A stretch of DNA of 22,477 bases from JAPUDQ01 sp964462335 (GTDB lineage Bacteria > Patescibacteriota > Saccharimonadia > Saccharimonadales > Saccharimonadaceae). This document shows, one piece after another, positions 14,838 through 20,848 of the stretch (position 1 is its first letter; each line of letters begins with the position of its first letter). Under the pieces are notes generated by a model that was given only the letters and a program-made list of their open reading frames with translations, did no database searches and was not told where the DNA came from. The stretch is taken from NCBI GenBank assembly GCA_964462335.1, contig CAYWYG010000013.1, positions 1 through 22,477 on the forward strand, read 5' to 3'. Position numbers and translations under genes: made by a program.

Positions 14838-14894
14838 TAGAGAGTACTGAAGTCTCGACAGGGTAGAATTCGAGAACTATACTAGAAACGGATT

Positions 14895-17090
14895 ATGACT
14901 AAAAAGAAAAAACGCGCGAGCAAGAAACTCGATAAGCCGCAGCACCAGCTACCGGATGGGTTTTGGCGTCAGACATGGGCGATCGTCCTGATCGTTCTCG
15001 CATTGCTCCTGATCGTCGCGATGTTTGGCTCGGGCGGGCCTCTACTCGATAGCTTCTTGGGGCTGTCGCGGACGCTCTTTGGCGGGGCAGTGTTTGTGCT
15101 GCCGATCCTGTTTGTATTTATCGGGGTGAGTACGTTTCGCGCTGAAGAGAACCGTCTCGCGACCGTCATGAAATTTGCCTCGCTCCTCCTTATCGTCTGG
15201 GTCGCGGGGTTGCTTGGTGTCTTTATGAAAGAGCCTGATAGCTCAGAACTCGCCCAGACTGGTGCGGGTGGTGGTCTCATCGGCTGGTTGGCAAACCAAG
15301 CTATGCTTAGCCTGGTGAACTCGAGTGTCGCGAGCTTTATCTATCTCATCTTGATCGTCATCACGTTGCTCTTTGTCCTTGCCGTACCGCCACAATCGAT
15401 CATCGACTTTTTCCGCAACCTCTTTGTCCGTGATAAGGGTGAATTGGCCGATAATAATGCTGCAGTGGCAGAGCGTGCCAATAGCCTTGATAGCAAAGAA
15501 TTCAAGCTCAACGAAGGTGTACCGACTGTCATGAGCAAAGAGTCGAGCGGACTCAGTTCTCTCAAAAACAGCTACAAGCAGGACAAAGTTGCCGAGAGCA
15601 AGACAGCGCTTACCAGTGCCACTGATCCTGACTGGGAATTCCCGAGTCTTGACCTCTTGGAGAAAAAACAAAGCCCAGCCGACGCGGGTGACGTGAAGCA
15701 CAATGCGCAGATCATCAAAGACACGCTCAGCGAATTTAGCATCGATGTTGAGATGGAAGGTGCCAATATCGGGCCAAAAGTCACGCAGTATACGCTCAAA
15801 CCACCGAGTGGCGTGAAACTCAGCCGTATCTCAGCGCTGGAGACCAATATCGCGCTCAATCTCGCCGCCCAAGCACTGCGTATCGAGGCGCCGATCCCCG
15901 GTCAGCGTGCCGTCGGTATAGAAGTGCCAAACCGCAAAGCAGCCGATGTGCGTCTCTACGGCATTCTCAGTAGCAAACAGTGGACGGGTGCGGGTGAACC
16001 GCTTAGTTTTGCGGTTGGTAAAGACATCGCGGGCGACGCGGTCGTCGGTGAGCTCAACAAGATGCCGCATTTGCTCATCGCTGGTCAGACTGGTTCGGGT
16101 AAATCAGTCATGATCAACACGCTTCTCAGTAGCCTCCTGTACCGTAATAGCCCGAGTGACATGCGCCTGATCCTCGTCGACCCCAAACAGGTCGAGATGA
16201 CGCCGTATGCCGATATCCCGCATCTGCTCACACCTATCATCACCGAGCCAGAGAAGACCATCAGTGCGCTCAAATGGGCGGTCAACGAGATGGAGCGCCG
16301 CTATACCTTGCTGGCCGAAGAACGCGTCCGTGACATCAAGAGCTACAACGCCAAGAAGCCTGAAGAGATCATGCCCTATATCGTCATCGTCATCGATGAG
16401 CTGGCCGACCTCATGATGATCGCCGCCCGCGACGTCGAGGCGCTCATCGTGCGTCTGGCGCAAAAAGCGCGTGCCGTCGGCGTACACCTTGTACTCGCGA
16501 CGCAGCGGCCGAGCGTCGATGTGATCACGGGGCTCATCAAGGCCAATATACCGGCGCGTATTGCTTTCACCGTGGCGAGCCAAGTTGATAGCCGTACTAT
16601 TCTCGACCAGGTAGGCGCTGAAAAACTACTCGGCCAAGGTGATATGCTCATGTTGACGCCACAGATGAGCAAGCCGAAACGTATTCAGGGCGCGTGGGTG
16701 ACGGATGATGAGGTCAACTCGATCACCGACCACCTGCGTATGCAGCGCCCACCGCAGTACGATGACGAGATTGTCGCCCAGCCCGTCCAGCTCAATGGCA
16801 AGGGCGGGGTAGTCATGGACTTCGATGGGGGGGGCGGTGATGACGATATGTTTCGTGATGCCGTGCGAGTCGTCGTCGAGAGTCGCAAAGCCTCTACCTC
16901 TCTCTTACAACGCAAACTCCGTATCGGCTATGGCCGCGCCGCGCGTATCATTGAAGAGATGGAAGAGCAGGGTATCATCGGTCCGGCCGACGGCGCCCGC
17001 CCGCGCGACGTCCTAATGACGAGCATGGCCGATTTCGGCGGTGGTGGTGACGGTGGTGACGAGACTGATGAATACGGGATACCACGATAG
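14895..17090 (+). CDS. ftsK: DNA translocase FtsK/SpoIIIE
   Basis: 731 aa. FtsK pumps chromosomal DNA through the closing septum and aligns the dif site. After a Lys-rich start, hydrophobic segments at about 27-45, 55-78, 88-108 and 140-165 form the usual four-helix membrane anchor. A linker follows to about 260. The motor has Walker A AGQTGSGKS (about 395-403) and Walker B IVIVIDEL (about 493-500). ATQRPSVDVITG is the family signature. The C-terminal winged-helix gamma domain (SLLQRKLRIGYGRAARIIEE, about 640-700) reads the polar KOPS sites. The linker is short compared with E. coli, as in many FtsK/SpoIIIE. Its stop is followed after 2 nt by heptad arm A. Confidence 0.96.
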   Translation: MTKKKKRASKKLDKPQHQLPDGFWRQTWAIVLIVLALLLIVAMFGSGGPLLDSFLGLSRTLFGGAVFVLPILFVFIGVSTFRAEENRLATVMKFASLLLIVWVAGLLGVFMKEPDSSELAQTGAGGGLIGWLANQAMLSLVNSSVASFIYLILIVITLLFVLAVPPQSIIDFFRNLFVRDKGELADNNAAVAERANSLDSKEFKLNEGVPTVMSKESSGLSSLKNSYKQDKVAESKTALTSATDPDWEFPSLDLLEKKQSPADAGDVKHNAQIIKDTLSEFSIDVEMEGANIGPKVTQYTLKPPSGVKLSRISALETNIALNLAAQALRIEAPIPGQRAVGIEVPNRKAADVRLYGILSSKQWTGAGEPLSFAVGKDIAGDAVVGELNKMPHLLIAGQTGSGKSVMINTLLSSLLYRNSPSDMRLILVDPKQVEMTPYADIPHLLTPIITEPEKTISALKWAVNEMERRYTLLAEERVRDIKSYNAKKPEEIMPYIVIVIDELADLMMIAARDVEALIVRLAQKARAVGVHLVLATQRPSVDVITGLIKANIPARIAFTVASQVDSRTILDQVGAEKLLGQGDMLMLTPQMSKPKRIQGAWVTDDEVNSITDHLRMQRPPQYDDEIVAQPVQLNGKGGVVMDFDGGGGDDDMFRDAVRVVVESRKASTSLLQRKLRIGYGRAARIIEEMEEQGIIGPADGARPRDVLMTSMADFGGGGDGGDETDEYGIPR

Positions 17091-17092
17091 TG

Positions 17093-17128
17093 AGTAGATG
17101 TTGGATTTTGGATTATAGATTTTGGAAT
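17093..17128 (+). repeat. Heptad element A: solo arm after ftsK
   Basis: AGTA (17093-17096), four heptads (17097-17124: two GATTTTG, one GATGTTG, one GATTATA) and GAAT (17125-17128). No matching right arm is found before the next promoter at 17191. Bases 17129-17190 show nothing else recognisable. Confidence 0.8.
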
Positions 17129-17190
17129 TAAAACAGAGTGTAGCCACTAGATAGTAGGGATGTCGATAAAACGCTGGGGAGAAATTATAA

Positions 17191-17392
17191 TTGACTTAAT
17201 ATAATAAAAGTGCTATAATAATAGTCAGACTCTTCGTAACATTTGGGGTTGTACCTACTACTCTCAATATCCAGTGTACCGTTCAGGGTAAATTAGATAC
17301 TTTGAACGGTGCGCTGGAAAAGAGTCCTGCGCGCAACTGGCGGAATGAGCCGCTGGTATGGAGGAGTCCTAGCAGACCATCGAGGAGATGAC
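17191..17392 (+). promoter_or_regulatory. Promoter and long structured leader of the gene at 17393
   Basis: TTGACT (17191-17196), a 17-nt spacer and TATAAT (17214-17219). The leader of about 165 nt can fold as a long-range stem GACTCTT (17228-17234) with AAGAGTC (17320-17326), enclosing a perfect stem ACCGTTCA (17278-17285) with TGAACGGT (17303-17310). A small GCGG/CCGC hairpin (17340-17353) follows. AGGAG (17383-17387) lies 5 nt before the ATG. No known riboswitch class is recognised. Confidence 0.55.
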
Positions 17393-17959
17393 ATGCGGAA
17401 CTCGCAACGCAACACCCGTCGCCAATCCTGGCTGACGGCCTACCGCATCTTCGCGGTCGCCGCGCTTGCGGTTATCGTGATGATGCAGAGCGTCCTACTC
17501 GCAAGGTCGTTCGCACCGAACAACTCGGTGCAGGCGACCAAGGTCGAAAGGGCGAGTGTCTACCTCCAGGATGCTGGGTTCGGTAACCCGGTTTACCTGG
17601 GCGTCACGCCTGCAAGCGAGGGTGAATACCCGACGTTCCAGGCGACCGCCATCGGTGGGCAGACGGTCAAGCTCTTCATCCGTACCACCCCTGGTGGCGG
17701 ATGGGAGATCCAGCCGGCAACGGCGGACGGGGGCTACATTCTCGACTCCGTCAAGTCCGCGGATGACCTCGCGTACGCCGCTCAGGAGGCGGTCTGGAAG
17801 TGGGAGAACATCCCACCGAGTATCCAGCCGCGTACCGATGGGTCGTGGGGGGAGTACGAGAGCCGCAAGTACATGTACGAGCAGCTCAAGAAGTACAGCC
17901 CTGACAAGTCGTACTGGACGGCTCCTCGGAGCGAGACGTACGGCTGGCCGCGCAAGTAG
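17393..17959 (+). CDS. Membrane-anchored exported protein of unknown function
   Basis: 188 aa from the ATG at 17393, chosen for its AGGAG site; a longer GTG reading from 17309 runs through leader hairpins. A very basic N-terminus (RNSQRNTRRQ) precedes one hydrophobic helix at about 16-38. The exported domain has beta-like blocks (GQTVKLFIRTTPGGGWEIQP) and ends with a Tyr/Lys-rich stretch (YMYEQLKKYSPDKSYW). There are no cysteines. The family is not recognised. Codons are GC-rich and the gene is monocistronic, with its own promoter and a strong terminator. Confidence 0.75.
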   Translation: MRNSQRNTRRQSWLTAYRIFAVAALAVIVMMQSVLLARSFAPNNSVQATKVERASVYLQDAGFGNPVYLGVTPASEGEYPTFQATAIGGQTVKLFIRTTPGGGWEIQPATADGGYILDSVKSADDLAYAAQEAVWKWENIPPSIQPRTDGSWGEYESRKYMYEQLKKYSPDKSYWTAPRSETYGWPRK

Positions 17960-17993
17960 CCCAACACGTCGGCGGATGACGACATAATCCGCG

Positions 17994-18019
17994 CCCCCAG
18001 TGGCAACACTGGGGGTTTT
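17994..18019 (+). terminator. Terminator of the gene at 17393
   Basis: CCCCCAGTG (17994-18002) and CACTGGGGG (18007-18015) form a perfect 9-bp stem with a GCAA tetraloop, followed by TTTT. Confidence 0.93.
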
Positions 18020-18039
18020 ACTTTTATTATTATCTCTGT

Positions 18040-18124
18040 TATAATAGTACGCATTATTAACCTAACTGCGACGCGTCGAAGCACGTAGTCGCCCCGCCTG
18101 GTGGCGGGTCCATAGGAGGTCACT
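18040..18124 (+). promoter_or_regulatory. rpsF operon promoter and leader
   Basis: TATAAT (18040-18045), with a moderate -35 at about 18017. The leader folds as GCGAC (18068-18072) with GTCGC (18088-18092), then a perfect CCCGCC (18093-18098) with GGCGGG (18103-18108). AGGAGG (18114-18119) lies 5 nt before the ATG. In other bacteria the S6:S18 complex binds a leader motif in this operon; whether this one is a target is untested. Confidence 0.6.
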
Positions 18125-18478
18125 ATGCGAGAATACGAACTCGTGGTGGTGTTGCATCCTGATCTGGAATCAGATCTCGAGACGACACTGACCAAAGTTC
18201 GCGCTATTGTCACGAGTAGCGGCGGAACATTAACCAAAGAGGACAACTGGGGCAAAAAACGCCTGGCGTACCGAGTGAAAGGCGAAGATTTCGGTATCTA
18301 CGTCTACTTTGAGGCGCAAATGCCAGCTGAGGCAGTTGCCAAAGTGAATGGTACGCTCAATATCACCGATGGTGTGCTGCGGTTCTTGCTGACTAGTGTC
18401 GATCTGAGAGCCCGCAAAGCCATCGCTGAAGCCGAGGCTGAGAAGGCCGAGAAACAGGACGACAAAGAGGAAGAGTAA
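18125..18478 (+). CDS. rpsF: 30S ribosomal protein S6
   Basis: 117 aa. S6 pairs with S18 on the platform of the 30S subunit. REYELVVVLHPDL, then LTKEDNWGKKRLAYRVKGEDFGIYVYF and the closing VLRFLLTSVD are the family blocks. The C-terminal tail (about 98-117) is a highly charged Glu/Lys helix (AEAEAEKAEKQDDKEEE), a common S6 extension. It is the first gene of rpsF-ssb-rpsR. Confidence 0.96.
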   Translation: MREYELVVVLHPDLESDLETTLTKVRAIVTSSGGTLTKEDNWGKKRLAYRVKGEDFGIYVYFEAQMPAEAVAKVNGTLNITDGVLRFLLTSVDLRARKAIAEAEAEKAEKQDDKEEE

Positions 18479-18485
18479 ATTAATA

Positions 18486-18572
18486 AGTAGACGTTAGATT
18501 TTGGATGTTGGATTTTGGAAGTAGCGATACGTCACTCTTCTAAAATCTATAATCTATCATCCATAATCTACT
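18486..18572 (+). repeat. Heptad element B: short-loop palindrome between rpsF and ssb
   Basis: Left arm 18486-18521: AGTA, four heptads GAYNTTR, GAAG. Loop 18522-18536 (15 nt, containing GCGAT). Right arm 18537-18572 reads, on the other strand, AGTA, four heptads GATNWTR, GAAG. Mismatches between arms fall mainly at heptad positions 4, 5 and 7, many of them G-U in RNA. The element fills almost the whole intergenic space. Confidence 0.9.
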
Positions 18573-18595
18573 TTTGCGACCAAAGGGAGTAAGGT

Positions 18596-19063
18596 ATGAA
18601 GGGGTTTAACAAAGTAGTTCTCATGGGCAACTTGACGCGCGATCCTGAGACACGGACGACGCCAAGCGGCCAATCGGTCACGCAGTTTAGTCTGGCGGTC
18701 AACCGTACGTGGCGTAGCGCCGACGGTCAACAGCAAGAAGCGGTCAGCTATATCGACTGTGTCGCCTGGGGCAAGCCTGGTGAGATCATTGCTCAGTACA
18801 TGAGCAAAGGCCGCGCGCTCCTCGTGAGCGGACGTCTTGACCAGCGTAGCTGGGAAGACAAAGAAACAGGTGGCAAGCGCAGCAAAGTTGAAGTTGTGGT
18901 AGAAGATTTCAACTTTGTCGACGGCGGACAGGGCGGCGGTGACCGTGGCGGCTCATTTGACGGCGGTAGCGCACCACGTACCTCATCGGCTGCAACCAAG
19001 AAGTCAGCACCTGCCGAAGAGGTGGATGACCAGCCGATTGATTTATCGGATATTCCGTTTTAG
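18596..19063 (+). CDS. ssb: Single-stranded DNA-binding protein
   Basis: 155 aa. SSB coats single-stranded DNA in replication and repair. The OB-fold spans about 1-108 (NKVVLMGNLTRDPETR, SYIDCVAWGKPGE, LLVSGRLDQRSWED). A Gly/Ser/Ala-rich linker follows, and the acidic tip DLSDIPF at the C-terminus binds partner proteins. The ribosome site GGGAG lies shortly upstream, outside element B. Confidence 0.96.
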   Translation: MKGFNKVVLMGNLTRDPETRTTPSGQSVTQFSLAVNRTWRSADGQQQEAVSYIDCVAWGKPGEIIAQYMSKGRALLVSGRLDQRSWEDKETGGKRSKVEVVVEDFNFVDGGQGGGDRGGSFDGGSAPRTSSAATKKSAPAEEVDDQPIDLSDIPF

Positions 19064-19074
19064 TAAAAGTAATT

Positions 19075-19161
19075 AGTAGAAGATGGATTTTGGATTTTGG
19101 ATTTTGGAAGTAGCTACATGCGATTCTTCTAAAATCTAACATCTATCATCTAAAATCCACT
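19075..19161 (+). repeat. Heptad element C: short-loop palindrome between ssb and rpsR
   Basis: Left arm 19075-19110: AGTA, GAAGATG, three GATTTTG, GAAG. Loop 19111-19125 (15 nt, containing GCGAT). Right arm 19126-19161, complementary in the same 4+28+4 layout. Arm and loop lengths are identical to those of element B. Confidence 0.9.
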
Positions 19162-19183
19162 TTTACTCCGAAGGAGTAAATTT

Positions 19184-19384
19184 ATGGCTCGCAGATTTAA
19201 AAAAGACATCCCGGTCGTATTTGACTACAAAGACCCGAAGGCGTTACTTCGCTTTGTAAATAGTTATGGACAGATCGAACCGAGTAGCAAGACCGGCCTC
19301 AACCCACGCCAACAGCGTAGTTTGAGCGTCGCGATCAAACGCGCTCGACATTTGGCGCTGATGCCGTTTGTTAGCCAAGGCTAG
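19184..19384 (+). CDS. rpsR: 30S ribosomal protein S18
   Basis: 66 aa. S18 binds with S6 on the 30S platform. IPVVFDYKDPKALLRFVNSYGQI and RQQRSLSVAIKRARHLALMPF are the family blocks. AAGGAG lies 7 nt before the ATG. The protein is short, without the Cys-rich N-terminal extension of some S18. Element D begins 6 nt after its stop. Confidence 0.96.
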   Translation: MARRFKKDIPVVFDYKDPKALLRFVNSYGQIEPSSKTGLNPRQQRSLSVAIKRARHLALMPFVSQG

Positions 19385-19389
19385 CAAAA

Positions 19390-19847
19390 AGTAGAAGATG
19401 GATTTTGGATTATAGATTTTAGAAGGGAACATGCAGAAAATCACTTCGTATCGTGATATGGAAGTATGGCGCAAAGGCCGTGAGCTTGCGCGGATGATTT
19501 ATGCGAGAACCGCACAATTTCCATCTTCGGAGCAGTTTGGTATTACGAATCAAATGCGTCGAGCCGCGGTTTCTATACCGAGTAATATTGCCGAAGGGTT
19601 TGGTCGTGCAACAGCGAAGGAAAAGTCGCAGTTCTATCATGTCGCCAAGGGTTCACTCGCGGAGCTTGAGACACAATCCTATATTGCGAGCGACATAGGA
19701 TACTTGCAGGAGAGCGATCTTGAGGATATTATCCGGCTTGCCTCGCTCACTCATCGACTACTTCAAGGTTTAATCAAGGCGAATAAGGAGCGTCTCTAGG
19801 TTTTGTGATTTCTTCTAAAATCCAAAATCTAAAATCCAAAATCTACT
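19390..19847 (+). mobile_element. Heptad element D: palindrome with an S23-type gene in its loop
   Basis: Left arm 19390-19425 (AGTA, four heptads, GAAG) and right arm 19812-19847 (CTTC, four heptads, TACT) have the same layout as B and C. Instead of a 15-nt loop, 19426-19811 holds a four-helix-bundle gene. The right arm ends at the base before the efp ATG. The GAAG of the left arm also supplies a GAAGG ribosome site for the internal gene. No target-site duplication is evident. Confidence 0.75.
19431..19799 (+). CDS. Four-helix-bundle protein, S23 / 23S rRNA intervening-sequence type (first copy)
   Basis: 122 aa, normal length. YRDMEVWRKGRELA, FPSSEQFGITNQMRRA and SIPSNIAEGFGR are the hallmarks of the family first seen in intervening sequences of 23S rRNA genes. 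The family is related to Avd, the pentameric helper of diversity-generating retroelements. Members bind nucleic acid through basic surfaces; no enzymatic residues are known. The gene lies alone in the loop of a heptad palindrome between rpsR and efp, in operon direction, not in an rRNA gene. It has moderate similarity to the second copy at 20440. No reverse transcriptase is nearby. Confidence 0.9.
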   Translation: MQKITSYRDMEVWRKGRELARMIYARTAQFPSSEQFGITNQMRRAAVSIPSNIAEGFGRATAKEKSQFYHVAKGSLAELETQSYIASDIGYLQESDLEDIIRLASLTHRLLQGLIKANKERL

Positions 19848-20408
19848 ATGTACAGCCCCACTGATCTCAAAAAAGGCACCGTTATCCAAATCGACAACCA
19901 GCCCTACCGCGTCATGGACTATAACCAAAAAGTCATGGGGCGGGGTGGTTCGATAGTCAATGTAAAAGTGAAAAATCTCATCACGGGTGCGATGTTGCCG
20001 AAGACCTACAAGGGTCAGGACAAGATAGAGCCAGCTGAAGTGACGAGCCGCACGGTGCAGTACCTCTACAGTGACGGCACGGATTTTCACCTGATGGACC
20101 CGACCACGTTTGACCAGTTTCAGGTCGATGCCGAGACGATGAACGATGCCGAAAAATACCTGCACGAAGGTGATGAAGTGAGTTTGCAGTTCTTCGGCGA
20201 ACGCGTCATCAATGTCGAGCTACCAACAGCGGTCAGCCTCACTATCACCTATGCCGAAAATGTCGTCAAAGGCGATACGACGAGCAGCGTGCTCAAAGAC
20301 GCAACGACCGATACTGGTCTCGTCATCAAAGTGCCGGCATTTATCAAAGAAGGCGATGTGATACGCGTCGATACACGCGACGGATCGTATCTCGAGCGAC
20401 AGAAGTAG
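19848..20408 (+). CDS. efp: Translation elongation factor P
   Basis: 186 aa, usual three-domain length. EF-P enters the E site and relieves stalling at polyproline. Domain I is at 1-65, OB domains II and III follow, and the C-terminal GLVIKVPAFIKEGDVIRVDTRDG block is typical. At the loop tip that contacts tRNA the sequence is VMGRGGS, so the modified Lys of E. coli or B. subtilis EF-P is Arg32 here. Arg32 is rhamnosylated by EarP in some proteobacteria; no earP is in this window. There is no Shine-Dalgarno site: the ATG directly abuts element D. The stop TAG overlaps element E. Confidence 0.95.
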   Translation: MYSPTDLKKGTVIQIDNQPYRVMDYNQKVMGRGGSIVNVKVKNLITGAMLPKTYKGQDKIEPAEVTSRTVQYLYSDGTDFHLMDPTTFDQFQVDAETMNDAEKYLHEGDEVSLQFFGERVINVELPTAVSLTITYAENVVKGDTTSSVLKDATTDTGLVIKVPAFIKEGDVIRVDTRDGSYLERQK

Positions 20409-20848
20409 ATATTGGACGATGGACGTTTGACGTTGGATAATGCATTGTATGATAGTTTCATTTACTGATCTTAAGGCCTGGCAGCAAGCTCATAAGCTTG
20501 CATTACTCGTGTATAAAGTGAGTGAGAGCTTCCCTAAGTCAGAGCAATTTAGCCTCATTCCTCAGTTACGCCGCGCGGCATCCTCTGTGACTTCTAATAT
20601 TGCAGAAGGGTATGGTCGTTTGTCAGAAAAAGATCGCGAGCATTTTTACGTGATGGCTAGCGGGTCAATTTACGAGATAAAAAGCCAATTATTGTTGGCG
20701 CGTGATTTGGGGTATATACAGGAGTCAGATTTTCAACACCTCGTTATACAATCAAATACAGCACACAAGCTTCTCAACGGTCTACTCAAGGCGCATAAAC
20801 ATGGGAGGCAAAAACCTAATGTCTAATGTCCAGCGTCCAACGTCACGA
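20404..20848 (+). mobile_element. Heptad element E: second palindrome with an S23-type gene in its loop
   Basis: Left arm 20404-20439 (AGTA, four heptads, mainly GACGWTG type, GATA) overlaps the efp stop. Right arm 20813-20848 (AACC, four heptads TAATGTC/CARCGTC type, ACGA) runs into tlyA. The heptads are of the GACNTTR subfamily, unlike GATTTTR in B-D. Two functional codons lie inside right-arm heptads: the tlyA ATG (20819) and the S23 stop TAA (20824-20826). Confidence 0.7.
20440..20826 (+). CDS. Four-helix-bundle protein, S23 / 23S rRNA intervening-sequence type (second copy)
   Basis: 128 aa from 20440, or 125 from the ATG at 20449; neither has a strong ribosome site. FTDLKAWQQAHKLA, FPKSEQFSLIPQLRRAA and SVTSNIAEGYGR identify the family. 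The SIPSNIAEG motif is slightly altered to SVTSNIAEG. The last residues and stop come from the right arm of element E, and the gene overlaps the tlyA start by 8 nt, so translation of the two may be coupled. It is a diverged paralogue of the first copy and is linked to a different heptad subfamily. Confidence 0.88.
   Translation: MHCMIVSFTDLKAWQQAHKLALLVYKVSESFPKSEQFSLIPQLRRAASSVTSNIAEGYGRLSEKDREHFYVMASGSIYEIKSQLLLARDLGYIQESDFQHLVIQSNTAHKLLNGLLKAHKHGRQKPNV

Noticed and set aside
17309..17392. N-terminal extension of the gene at 17393 from a GTG
   Set aside because: The extra residues are encoded by leader hairpins, while the ATG at 17393 has AGGAG at a 5-nt spacing.
18486..19161. CRISPR array from the repeated A/T-rich units
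   Set aside because: The heptads are contiguous, without unique spacers of constant size, and are arranged as paired inverted arms. No cas gene is present.
20702..20818. Longer tlyA reading from 20702
   Set aside because: It would run through the end of the second S23 gene in another frame. GGGAGG about 10 nt before 20819 supports the shorter start.
19390..20848. Diversity-generating retroelement, because S23 proteins resemble Avd
   Set aside because: No reverse transcriptase, template repeat or variable repeat is found in the window.
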